From Candidatus Hydrogenedentota bacterium (GTDB lineage Bacteria; Hydrogenedentota; Hydrogenedentia; Hydrogenedentales; SLHB01), in assembly GCA_020848835.1 (NCBI GenBank), contig JADLHJ010000035.1, forward strand, positions 62,001-126,000: 64,000 nucleotides of DNA, in the 5' to 3' direction. The notes under the pieces were generated by a model. It worked only from the letters and a program-made list of their open reading frames with translations. It was not told the origin of the DNA and did no database searches. How positions within the stretch are numbered: position 1 is the first letter of the stretch; each line of letters begins with the position of its first letter. The position numbers and the translations under genes were made by a program. This document shows positions 34,159-43,153 of the stretch, piece after piece.

Positions 34159-34854
34159 CTAATGTGTCAGCGCGTACGCGATGATATTCGCGTTGATCTC
34201 TTTGGAGTTGCGGATTTCGTTACCGCCACAGCAGCAACACCCTTGAACACTCGCCACGTCGTTCAGACCTTCCGACGAATACACGAGCACGATTTTTCCG
34301 CCGAGTTCGAGTCCTTCCAGCAACGTTGTCCCACCGTTCTTTAAATTGATTCGCTTCACTTCGTGGACCATCTGGAACAACGGATGGTCCATTTGAATCT
34401 TCGTTAACTCTTTATCGGGGAACAGCAATTTGAATTCACGGCGAAACGATCGGTCCCATTCTGGCGACGAGCAACCCGCTGACGCAAGTAGAAAACCGCC
34501 ACGCTCGAGATAGGACTTCAGGTTGGTGCGCTCTTCTTCAAACAGGGAAAACGTACCTTCGCCGGTCATGATCGCGAACGGGTAATTAAATAAATCTTCC
34601 GTGGCAAGTTTCACGGGGGTGAACTGTTTGTCCGCGTCAATGTGCGAGATTTCGTTCAGCTCGCGCAGGAATTTGTCGCTAAAGCAATGCGATGTCTTTG
34701 ATCCCGCATAGATCAGGTTGGCGCATTGCACGAGTTCCAGGCGCGCCTCGGCGTCCTGTGCCGTCAGTGGCGCCGCCCGCAAAGTTTTCGGCGCGACCAA
34801 CACTAGTAACCCAGCGGCGACCATGACCGGGAACATTTTACGTAGTGACTTCAT
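34159..34854 (-). CDS. DUF4159 protein with CCCC motif
   Basis: 231 aa exported protein (signal MVAAGLLVLVAPKTLRA). The DUF4159 core is visible: ANLIYAGSK, EDLFNYPFAIMTGEGTFSLF, LKSYLERGGFLLASAGCSSP, FREF-like RSFRREFKLLFPDKELTKI and the HPLFQMVHEVKRI block. The fold resembles a glutamine-amidotransferase/flavodoxin-like domain without a recognised active site. Near the C-terminus are four consecutive cysteines (206-209) in VQGCCCCGGNEIRNSKEI, in addition to Cys44, Cys57 and one in SAGCSS. A cysteine run of this kind suggests metal or cluster binding. Its ATG overlaps the stop of the large DUF4175 gene by four bases. Confidence 0.85.
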   Translation of the reverse strand: MKSLRKMFPVMVAAGLLVLVAPKTLRAAPLTAQDAEARLELVQCANLIYAGSKTSHCFSDKFLRELNEISHIDADKQFTPVKLATEDLFNYPFAIMTGEGTFSLFEEERTNLKSYLERGGFLLASAGCSSPEWDRSFRREFKLLFPDKELTKIQMDHPLFQMVHEVKRINLKNGGTTLLEGLELGGKIVLVYSSEGLNDVASVQGCCCCGGNEIRNSKEINANIIAYALTH

Positions 34855-37697
34855 TTGTTTTCTTCCGCGATGCGTTGGAAATAGGCATCGATTATTTCAC
34901 GATATTCTTCAGCAACCGGTTCCGATTCTGCGCCGCCCACTATTGGCCCCATGCTCTCCTCGGTGTCGAGTTCTTCAAAAGCGCCAGCAAATTCCGTTTC
35001 GTCGCGTGCCTCTTCGGCGCTGGCGTTCACCCGGCGTTTCGACATCGCGCTCTCTTTGTTGGGCTTCATCTTACTGCCTTCTGCCCCAAATACGTCGAAA
35101 TTGTTGCTACTCTGACTACTTCCACCGGAAGACCCGCCAAACTGCTGGCCCGGCTGAAATCCGGGGCGCATACTGTTTTTCATTTGAGACATCGTGTTGC
35201 CGGGGTTCATTCCCATCGTAATCATCAGACGCTCGCAGGCTTGCGAACCGGTGCCCGCGGATTCACTTACGCGCTGAATCATATCGTCGAGCAAACGCGC
35301 TGCCTCTTCGGCGTCAGTATGGCCGTTGCTACCGTTGCCGGCAGAGAGCCCGCTGGAAGCCTGTTCCATTACCGTTGGAATGTTCCGGCCGTCTATACCG
35401 TCCGCAATGCCACGCGCGTCCTTAGAGACTTCGGGAAGCGCAGCTTCCACTTCAGCCGCATGTTTCTCGAAGCTGTTACGAAGATCGATTGTCGCATTGC
35501 GAATTTCGCGCTGTGCCTCGCCCAGCTCTTTCAATCGAACTTGTTGATCTAACGAAGGAGCAGTCACTTCGCGGTAGCTTCGCGCCTGCCGTTCGAGATT
35601 TACCTGCGCGGCGTATATTTCCTTAAACGTCTCCACATCCTGCAACAGTTTGTACATGCGGTCCATATTGTCGAGCGGTTGGCTTACCTGCTGCGCAAAT
35701 TGGTCTTTGTTCTGGCCAAGTTGTTTCAGCGCTTCCTGCTGTTGTTGCTCGGCATCGGCAAGCTTTAGCTGCTGCGCGGCGGCGTCGCCTTGATTGGATT
35801 CCTTCAAACCTTGCGCACTCTTCTCCATCGCTTCGCGCGCGCTGTCGAGACGCGCCGCCATTTGTTCGAGCGATTTGTTGAACTCTTTCTCAATATCGAA
35901 AGTCACCGGCTCGGAGGCTTTTTTGCGCATGGCGTCCGCGGCCTGCTTGGTTTGTTCCGCAAGATCAGATTGGCGTTTGGAAAGTTCTTCCAGCTTCTTT
36001 TGGTCCTCAGGCTGCAACGGCGCGCCCGCCGCGGCCGCATTCTTTAATGCTTGTGTCAGCGCTTCGATTTCCTGCTGTTCTTTGGCCAAGGCGCTGAGCT
36101 GATCGCTGAACTCCGCATATTGGTTTTTGAGATCTTCGGACGTCGTCTCCTGTTGCATGAACGACTGTAGCTGCTCGTCCGAAATAATCATGATCTGGTG
36201 CGATGGCGTGGCTTCCATCTGCGGCACGTTTGGATACGTGTCCGCGGCTGTCGCGTAAAAGTCAATGACGTCCCCGGGCCGCAGGCCGAGGTCTGCGAGG
36301 TCCAACACTTCGATGGTCGTCACTTGCGTGTCGCCGCCGTCGCTGCTGAAAATGGTTTTCGACAGATCGTTTGAACCATTCAAGCTGCGAAACAATGTAA
36401 CGTTGGCGACCCCTAGATCGTCCTGCGCTTCGATCTCGATAGGGACTTGGGCTGAGGCGATTGCGAAAGACTGCCGCCCAGGCGACACCACTGCGATGCG
36501 CGGCTTGGTGTCCGGCTGCAATTCGACACGCCCCCGAAACACATCGCGGCTGGGATTCTGCTCAATGTCTACGATGCGGGCTTCAAGATCGTTCGATTGC
36601 TTGAGTGTGAAACTGCCCAGCACAGACTGTGGATCGCCGCCGGGTCCAAGCGAAAATTTGTCCCCGCCTACTCGCAATTCGCCGCCGCTCAGCGGACGGT
36701 TCGACGCAATACTCATCTCGACTTGTGTGCCTTCGTAGGCACGCACGACACCGTCCGGCCCAAGCTGCCGCGTGCGCGCGGGCAACTTCGTATACGCTGG
36801 ATATGTATAGGAAATATTCACGGCGCCGATGCGCGGTGTTTTACCAATGGCAAGCTGAAACCGTTTGCTTCGCCCGCGGTCAATCTTAGCGTAGTACTTC
36901 AAATCCTGCGTGGCGTGCTCAATAGTTTGTGCATACTTGCCATCTGTGTTGCGCAACATGGGCAACTCGTTCACGATGCGTCCGTCCAAATCTTCGAGCA
37001 CGAGCGAAACGTCTTCGGGCTGTTCACCTTCCGCCGTCGCGAGAATCGATACATTCTCACCGTAATCGACGGTGATACCTGCGGGGTCAAGTGCAAGTCG
37101 CGTTGCGCTGTAGGGCGGATGGTCGCCGTAGGGATCTAGATAGCGTGGAAGCACTGCCGCAAAGGCATGCTTGAAAACAACGACGCACGCGAGCGCCGCG
37201 ACAAGACCTATGGCAAGCACCTTGGCCTCTTTTCGCAAGGAGGGCGGCGTAAGTGTGCGCACGCGCTGCACCGTCGCTGCACGGGTGTACGCAATACTCA
37301 CTTCTTCGCGCATGAGGGGACGCGATACGGCAACCGGTGCGTCGGTCGCCAGTGTTTGCTCAAATTCGAGCGCATTGATTAGATCGTTGTGGAGTGTAGG
37401 TTCATCCTGCTCTACCAAGCGCGCGACGAGGCGCGCCTCCGACACTGCGCGTGTGTAACGAAAATAGGTAAAGGCCGCTGTCACCAACAGCAGTGTCGCT
37501 GCAGCGCCGTCGAGCAGGAGGCGGGCATCGCCCGACAGTTGCAGCAGCACATCTGCGTAAACGAGTAGCAGCACACTCGCGATCGCCACCCAGGCGGCGC
37601 GAACACCGCACAACGCAAGGATGCGGCGTTTCCAGGAAACGGCGAAGCGTTCGAGCGCGCCTGCTATTGTGAGTGTCTGCGCGGTCATTTGGACCAC
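34851..37697 (-). CDS. DUF4175-like large membrane protein with coiled coil
   Basis: 948 aa. Two membrane helices near the N-terminus (about 33-53 and 60-80) and a third at about 156-178 anchor a large extracytoplasmic part. It contains beta-rich segments (SATRLALDPAGITVDYGENV, GAVNISYTYPAYTKLPART, a motif common in DUF4175-type proteins) up to about residue 500, then a long Gln/Glu/Ala-rich coiled coil (about 505-720), and a low-complexity, disordered C-terminus rich in Ser/Gly/Glu. It is the largest member of the MoxR cluster and may act as its scaffold. A 61-bp gap separates it from the vWA gene upstream. Confidence 0.8.
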   Translation of the reverse strand: MVQMTAQTLTIAGALERFAVSWKRRILALCGVRAAWVAIASVLLLVYADVLLQLSGDARLLLDGAAATLLLVTAAFTYFRYTRAVSEARLVARLVEQDEPTLHNDLINALEFEQTLATDAPVAVSRPLMREEVSIAYTRAATVQRVRTLTPPSLRKEAKVLAIGLVAALACVVVFKHAFAAVLPRYLDPYGDHPPYSATRLALDPAGITVDYGENVSILATAEGEQPEDVSLVLEDLDGRIVNELPMLRNTDGKYAQTIEHATQDLKYYAKIDRGRSKRFQLAIGKTPRIGAVNISYTYPAYTKLPARTRQLGPDGVVRAYEGTQVEMSIASNRPLSGGELRVGGDKFSLGPGGDPQSVLGSFTLKQSNDLEARIVDIEQNPSRDVFRGRVELQPDTKPRIAVVSPGRQSFAIASAQVPIEIEAQDDLGVANVTLFRSLNGSNDLSKTIFSSDGGDTQVTTIEVLDLADLGLRPGDVIDFYATAADTYPNVPQMEATPSHQIMIISDEQLQSFMQQETTSEDLKNQYAEFSDQLSALAKEQQEIEALTQALKNAAAAGAPLQPEDQKKLEELSKRQSDLAEQTKQAADAMRKKASEPVTFDIEKEFNKSLEQMAARLDSAREAMEKSAQGLKESNQGDAAAQQLKLADAEQQQQEALKQLGQNKDQFAQQVSQPLDNMDRMYKLLQDVETFKEIYAAQVNLERQARSYREVTAPSLDQQVRLKELGEAQREIRNATIDLRNSFEKHAAEVEAALPEVSKDARGIADGIDGRNIPTVMEQASSGLSAGNGSNGHTDAEEAARLLDDMIQRVSESAGTGSQACERLMITMGMNPGNTMSQMKNSMRPGFQPGQQFGGSSGGSSQSSNNFDVFGAEGSKMKPNKESAMSKRRVNASAEEARDETEFAGAFEELDTEESMGPIVGGAESEPVAEEYREIIDAYFQRIAEENK

Positions 37698-37758
37698 CCA
37701 AGAGGGCGGTTCGGCGAACCGTTCATACCTGTGCTAAATACGTGTTCCATTCTACGCT

Positions 37759-40011
37759 TCATACTAACCCACTTCGCCGCCTTGCAAACCACTCTGCCGC
37801 GAGGAACGCGAGCAGCACGCTGAACACACCAAGCTTGTCCCAAACATCAACTTTCTTGGACTCGGTCCGCGTCTGTTGTTCAAAGGCAAGGACCTTGTCC
37901 GGGAGGGTATCGAGCGCATTCAGCGGAATCGACTCACCGCCGGTCGCTTTGGCGATATCCTCTAACAATGCATGGTCCGCGGACACAAAGCGCGTTTCGG
38001 TATTGTCGGAATAAACGGTAAACGGCGCAGAGTCCTGCGGGGTATTACGTGTTGCTCCGTCGCCATACTCAAGTGCCGCAACAAACTCTCCTTCTTCATC
38101 CGGCTGATAGTTGGCGGTGTAGGCACCGGGCGATTGCGGATCGGCTTCGATTGGGATTCGCACCGTCTTGCCCGAGGGCGCGGTCACCATGGCGACGGGA
38201 TTCAACGCCTGCGCTTCCACGAATTTTGTGCGCACGTTGAGCTGCACCATCTCGCCGAGGTCGTAGGTGTAGCGATCGGTGCGGAACGAGACTTCCTGCC
38301 CCGGAAGAAAATCGGAATCGGAAACAAGCCAGCGCACCATCTGTCCCCAGAAGCGCGCATAGACATCGTCGTACTGCGCAAACTCCGGCGGCATGATGGC
38401 CCAGCGCCACATGCCTGTCGCGCCAATGCTCATCACCTTGCCTTTGCCATAGCGCTGATACGCAATCGTCGCGAGTTCCTGCCCGCTGTCGTCGGTTTTG
38501 CTTCGCGCAAGCACTACGGAGAGCGATTTTTCCTGCGAGACTTTTGTCACGCTCACCATCTCAGGCAATTCGCGGATGACCGTGTCAGCAGGAGTAGTCT
38601 TACCGAACGAGAAAACCGGATTACTCTTTCCTTCCGGCGTGAGTTCAAAGCGTTTGCCGTGTACCGAATCGCGCTCCCACACGAGTGGCTCAAGCGCGGC
38701 GAGGGCTTCGTTGTCAAAACCGTAGGAGCGGCCGCGCGAGAAGATGACGCCGCCACCGCGCTCCGATACAAAATCGCGGACAAGCGCGAGCTGCTGGGCG
38801 GTGAGCAGCGCGTCCACCCCTTTACCGAGAATGAGGCAGTCGTATTTGTAAAGTTCTTCTTTCGTTTCCGGAAGCCGCACGCCTTGCGTGACGGTCATTT
38901 TCTCCATCGATTCCTTGCCGGAAGATTCGGCAATCGCAACCAGGCGGCTTTCGATCACCTGAAACAACGACGTGACTTCGATATTCGGATCGCGCTGCAA
39001 GGTGCGCAACAGGAACTTGCTGTCCCAATACGGCCGCGACTCCACGAACAGAACTTTTGTGCGTTCATCGACGACGCGCACAAACACCGAACGCTTGTTG
39101 TTGCGCGTGTCCGCTTCACCGGGCATGGGCGCAAGGTCAACACTGTACTTGAATACGCCCTTTTGTTTTTCCGTGATCGGAATATCCAGCGTCGCGCCGC
39201 GCTCAGTGATCGCGACGCGTTCCGTTTTTACTGCCGTGCCCTCACGCGCCACGCTGACGTTTGCATACTGTCCCGTGAATCCCGCGTGCGCGATGGTGAC
39301 TGTAAGACTGCCGGGCTGATCGACAAACAGGTAGCTCTGTTTCAAGCGCGCGCTCACAAACACATCGTGCGCTTCCGCTTCGCTCCCCACCGGCACGCTC
39401 CAGATACCCGCGTTAGCACTTTTCACGAAAGCCGCCGCGCGGCGGACATCGCCTCCGGCATTGTCGCGCCCATCCGTCACAAGTAACACGCCCGCCAACG
39501 TGCGATTGGTCGGCGTGTTGGTGGATTGCAGCAACGGTGTGGCCAGATCGGTTGAAGTCCCCGCAGGCGCACTGCCTTTTGTGATTTCATCGAAAACGAC
39601 CGGCGTAGTTTCCGAGGAAAACGTGAAGTATCGCACGTCGTACTGCGCGGATAGGTCATGGTCGAATACCGCGCGCGACGCATCGAAGGCTTTGCGCACA
39701 GCGGTGTCACGCGACGCACCATCGACATCCGGAGTTTTCATGCTCGCAGACTGATCGATGGCTACGACGAAGATTGGACGTTCACCCGCGCGCACCGTGG
39801 GCTCCGCGCGCATGGGACGCAGCAGGACCACGACAAGTCCAACTACCGCAACACACCGTAACATGGCGAGCATCAAGCGCCGGACGGGATGCGCGTTTGC
39901 GCGCGCGCGCCAATACGCTGCAAAAACCAGCGCAAGCACGACTACGCCGAAACCCGCTATCGCTGGCGCGGGAAACGGCGGGTGTATTGTTATGTCGTTT
40001 AAAGCTTCCAT
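37759..40011 (-). CDS. Membrane vWA-domain protein with amidotransferase-like region
   Basis: 750 aa. Two N-terminal membrane helices (IAGFGVVVLALVFAAYWRA and LMLAMLRCVAVVGLVVVLLR), then a vWA domain with a complete MIDAS motif (VAIDQSASMKTP, D-x-S-x-S) and VLLVTDGRDNAGG. A glutamine-amidotransferase-like segment follows (KVLFVESRPYWDSKFLLRTL, DCLILGKGVDALLTAQQLA, RGGGVIFSRG), as in the class I GATase-like proteins of these clusters, without a nucleophilic cysteine I can identify. A single C-terminal membrane helix (LGVFSVLLAFLAAEWFARRR) closes the protein. The ATG directly abuts the stop of the BatA-like gene. Confidence 0.85.
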   Translation of the reverse strand: MEALNDITIHPPFPAPAIAGFGVVVLALVFAAYWRARANAHPVRRLMLAMLRCVAVVGLVVVLLRPMRAEPTVRAGERPIFVVAIDQSASMKTPDVDGASRDTAVRKAFDASRAVFDHDLSAQYDVRYFTFSSETTPVVFDEITKGSAPAGTSTDLATPLLQSTNTPTNRTLAGVLLVTDGRDNAGGDVRRAAAFVKSANAGIWSVPVGSEAEAHDVFVSARLKQSYLFVDQPGSLTVTIAHAGFTGQYANVSVAREGTAVKTERVAITERGATLDIPITEKQKGVFKYSVDLAPMPGEADTRNNKRSVFVRVVDERTKVLFVESRPYWDSKFLLRTLQRDPNIEVTSLFQVIESRLVAIAESSGKESMEKMTVTQGVRLPETKEELYKYDCLILGKGVDALLTAQQLALVRDFVSERGGGVIFSRGRSYGFDNEALAALEPLVWERDSVHGKRFELTPEGKSNPVFSFGKTTPADTVIRELPEMVSVTKVSQEKSLSVVLARSKTDDSGQELATIAYQRYGKGKVMSIGATGMWRWAIMPPEFAQYDDVYARFWGQMVRWLVSDSDFLPGQEVSFRTDRYTYDLGEMVQLNVRTKFVEAQALNPVAMVTAPSGKTVRIPIEADPQSPGAYTANYQPDEEGEFVAALEYGDGATRNTPQDSAPFTVYSDNTETRFVSADHALLEDIAKATGGESIPLNALDTLPDKVLAFEQQTRTESKKVDVWDKLGVFSVLLAFLAAEWFARRRSGLV

Positions 40012-42156
40012 TTATCGCTTCAATGCGAACAGCATGAGTTGTTCGATTGCGAGCAACGACAACGCCGCCAGCAACAGGTAAGGCCAAACCGGCACACCTT
40101 CCATTAGTGCTGCAATGTTTCGCACCGTGCGCGCTGTTGTGCTCACCGTTTTGCGCTGGGGCGCGGCGGCCAATTCTTCGAGTTGCTTTTCACTCAGTGC
40201 AATCAAGTCGCTTTCGCGCGCGTCCACGTTGACGGGGAGCGAGCCGATATGAGTCGAACCTTCATTTACGCGGTAAAATCCAAACTCCTGAGTTACCGGG
40301 AGAATGACCGCCATGCTTTCGCCGCGTCGTTCGGTCGTTGCATTCATATTCTTTCCCGAAGGCGAAAGGAACAACAGTGATGTGCTATTCGCTGCCAGGT
40401 GCACCGCGCCGGACGCGGGATAACCCACGATGGCCCTCGCCGCGGCGCCTTCGCGCGGGCGCATGCTCTTCACCATTTCATGTACGAGCGGAATGAACGC
40501 GGGCTTCTGCGCGAGGTCGCTCGCAGCGCGCGCCGCGGAAAAATTGCAGAGCAACATCGCGCCCGCGCCGAGCGTCGCCTTGCCCATCGCGAGATTGCCG
40601 TCCGCATAACGCGCCAATACTTCGCCACGTCCCTGGGCGCGCTCCGTTGCGAAATAGCGGTGAAATGCCAGCGCGCTAATCTCGCCCGTGTCCTTGAAGC
40701 GGCGGAAGATCGAGTCTTCCATCCGCACTTCCGACATCGCGCCCGCTTCGCCCGAGCCCGTTTGGCGATCGAGTAGCGTGGTCAACGAAAAAGGCAAAGC
40801 AACGTCGTCCTTCGCGGCCAGCGCGAGCGTATCAAGATTGCCTTTGTCGAGAATATCGGAAAGAAAATAAATCACCGCGCCGCCATTGGCGACGTATTCG
40901 ATAATCTGTTTGATGTTGCGTTCGGACAATGGGCCCGCGCCATCGATCACGAGCACCTGCGGCGGGTCCGCGTCCAAATCGAGATCGCGTGCGCGCACGA
41001 CTTGCGTGCGAAGCGTCGAAGCAAAATGCTCATCGCGGACGCCGGCGAAAGGGTCCAAGGCGCGCCACGTAAAATACGCGCCGGATCTCGCTTCGCCGTT
41101 CACGTCGCTGACGAGAAGCACGTCTATTTGTTCGTCCACACGCAGCGTAAAATACCGGGTGTTGTCGGCACCGAGCTGGTCCTGCGCTAGCGACGCAACA
41201 CCCTCAAATTCTCCAATCGACGCCCCTCGAAATCGAAAACTGGCAGTCGCGCTGGAGCCGGGCGCGATAGTCAGCTTCTTGTCCGACAAGTCGGCTTGGT
41301 CGGCATTCGCGGAAGGGTCTGCCGCAATACGCCGCATGGAGAGTTTCACAGGAACTTCCACAGCAGTTCCGCCGTAATTTGCAACCGTGCAAACCACTTC
41401 GACGGACTCGGACAACACCGGCGTGCGCGGGCGGATCGCCACTTCCGTTATCGCGATATTCGCAGCAGAAGGATCATTAACTGGCAGGAAAACAAGTTTG
41501 ATGCTTTCGGGAACGGACGAGAATTTCGCAGCCGACCAGTTCGTACGCTGAAAATCGGAGACGATGTAAATGCTGCGCGCTCGATCTTCAAAACCTTGTA
41601 GTTGCCGGACTGCTTCGTCGAGCGCTGCATCGACGTCCGCGCGTTCGAGTGTGGGAGTAGCGGCCAGCAAATCCCGGCGTAATGGCGCCGTGCCAGACGA
41701 TGGCGCTTCGAGCGAAGATTTCGTCGAAGCGGAGACGATAACTACGTTTGTCACGCAATCGCCGTCGAGGTGACTCAACAGTTTTTCGACCGCTTGCTTT
41801 GCGCGGGCGAATGGCGCCGCTTCGTTGTACTGCATGCTCAACGACGCGTCGAGAATGATCACGGCGGCCTGTTGCTTGTCCTCATCGCCGGTCATTGCGC
41901 GCGCACGCAGGACCGGCTTCAAAAACGCGAGCAACAGGAGCAACACAAAAGCAGTACGCACGATCAATAGAATCACGTCGCGCAGACGAAAAAAGGCGGA
42001 CTGGTTTGCCTTCGCGCGTTTGAGAAATTGAATCGTTGGAAACACCAGCGTGCGCGGCGTGCGCTTGGTTAAGAGATGGACGAGGTACGGGATCAACAAT
42101 CCCAACCCGCCAATTAGCAGCGCGGGATTCGTCCACGCGATGGTCCAGTTGCCCAC
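40012..42156 (-). CDS. BatA-type membrane vWA protein
   Basis: 714 aa. The N-terminal BatA/aerotolerance domain is clear (WTNPALLIGGLGLLIPYLVH, LLTKRTPRTLVFPTIQFLKR) with two membrane helices (first at 12-28, second at about 62-82), followed by a vWA domain with MIDAS IILDASLSMQYNEA and a T-site-like SIYIVSDFQRTNW. A periplasmic beta-rich region and a GATase-like stretch (VLVIDGAGPLSERNIKQIIE, GGAVIYFLSDI) follow, and a last helix (PYLLLAALSLLAIEQLMLFA). Together with the neighbouring vWA protein it would form a pair of membrane adaptors for the MoxR ATPase. Confidence 0.87.
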   Translation of the reverse strand: MGNWTIAWTNPALLIGGLGLLIPYLVHLLTKRTPRTLVFPTIQFLKRAKANQSAFFRLRDVILLIVRTAFVLLLLLAFLKPVLRARAMTGDEDKQQAAVIILDASLSMQYNEAAPFARAKQAVEKLLSHLDGDCVTNVVIVSASTKSSLEAPSSGTAPLRRDLLAATPTLERADVDAALDEAVRQLQGFEDRARSIYIVSDFQRTNWSAAKFSSVPESIKLVFLPVNDPSAANIAITEVAIRPRTPVLSESVEVVCTVANYGGTAVEVPVKLSMRRIAADPSANADQADLSDKKLTIAPGSSATASFRFRGASIGEFEGVASLAQDQLGADNTRYFTLRVDEQIDVLLVSDVNGEARSGAYFTWRALDPFAGVRDEHFASTLRTQVVRARDLDLDADPPQVLVIDGAGPLSERNIKQIIEYVANGGAVIYFLSDILDKGNLDTLALAAKDDVALPFSLTTLLDRQTGSGEAGAMSEVRMEDSIFRRFKDTGEISALAFHRYFATERAQGRGEVLARYADGNLAMGKATLGAGAMLLCNFSAARAASDLAQKPAFIPLVHEMVKSMRPREGAAARAIVGYPASGAVHLAANSTSLLFLSPSGKNMNATTERRGESMAVILPVTQEFGFYRVNEGSTHIGSLPVNVDARESDLIALSEKQLEELAAAPQRKTVSTTARTVRNIAALMEGVPVWPYLLLAALSLLAIEQLMLFALKR

Positions 42157-42158
42157 GG

Positions 42159-43148
42159 CTACAGCGCGCTCCGCACGAGTAAATATTTTTGCAGCGCGAC
42201 CGCGTGCGGCGTAGCCGTGTTCACCAGGTTGTAATCGATTCCGCGCGCGCGCGCGGCCGCAGCGGTTTGATCGAGATACGTGCGCAATTCGGCTTCATAC
42301 GATTCCGCGATGTCGCCGGGGCGTGCGGTCATTGTTTCGTTGCTCTCGGCATCGACAAAGTTCACGCTGTCCAATGGCGGCAACGTAAGTTCATAACGGT
42401 GCAACACGTGAAACAGCACAACTTCGAAGCGGCGATGCCGGAACATATCCAGTGCTTGAAATACTTTCACGGGGTCGTCGAGCAGGTCGCTGATGACAAT
42501 CAACATGCCGCGACGCTTATGCAATGAAAACACATCGTGTAGCGCGCGCGACACCGACGTCTTCTTCCCCGGCTTTTGCTGTTCAAGCACATTCAAGATC
42601 GAATAAAGGTGCGGAAAGGTGCTACCCGCGGGTACGTGCGCGGTAACTTTCTCGTCGAACAAAGTCAGTCCCACGCGATCGCCTTGCTTTACCAGCAAAT
42701 ATGCAAGCGCCGCGGCGAGGTACGAACCATACTCGAGTTTTGAAACTTCCTTCGTCGGAAAGAACGCGCGAAAAGCCTTTCCGCCGTAGCCCATCGATGC
42801 GCTGCGATCAAGCACGATGTGACACGCCATGTCCGTCTCGCGCTGAAACAGTTTTACAAAATGGCGATCGGTGCGTGCGTAGGCCTTCCAATCGATCGTG
42901 CGGATTTCGTCGCCGGGATAGTATTCGCGGTAATCCACGAATTCCGCTGCGGATCCTTTGTACGGCGAACGATGACGACCCGCGTATGCACCTTCTACAA
43001 TCACCCGCGCGGCAAACAACATGTTCTTCAAACCGGAGAGTTCGGCGGGGCTTAGATATTTCCAGCCAGTTGTTGCAGGGCGCGCAGACGCAGCGCCCGG
43101 CAGTGGGGGTGGTATCGATCGCTTCGTTTTTGAGCGGGCGAGCGCCAT
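42159..43148 (-). CDS. DUF58 protein
   Basis: 329 aa soluble protein with the DUF58 block SPYKGSAAEFVDYREYYPGD followed by EIRTIDWKAYARTDRHFVKL and a vWA-like fold whose MIDAS motif is present (HIVLDRSASMGYG). DUF58 genes nearly always follow a moxR gene, and the proteins are thought to act as vWA adaptors of MoxR ATPases. Two bases separate it from the BatA-like gene and five from MoxR. Confidence 0.93.
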   Translation of the reverse strand: MALARSKTKRSIPPPLPGAASARPATTGWKYLSPAELSGLKNMLFAARVIVEGAYAGRHRSPYKGSAAEFVDYREYYPGDEIRTIDWKAYARTDRHFVKLFQRETDMACHIVLDRSASMGYGGKAFRAFFPTKEVSKLEYGSYLAAALAYLLVKQGDRVGLTLFDEKVTAHVPAGSTFPHLYSILNVLEQQKPGKKTSVSRALHDVFSLHKRRGMLIVISDLLDDPVKVFQALDMFRHRRFEVVLFHVLHRYELTLPPLDSVNFVDAESNETMTARPGDIAESYEAELRTYLDQTAAAARARGIDYNLVNTATPHAVALQKYLLVRSAL

Positions 43149-43153
43149 AGACT

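Noticed and set aside
37972-39486. 504-codon plus-strand frame
   Set aside because: Antisense to the vWA gene, which has clear domains; the frame shows only Arg/His-rich shadow composition.
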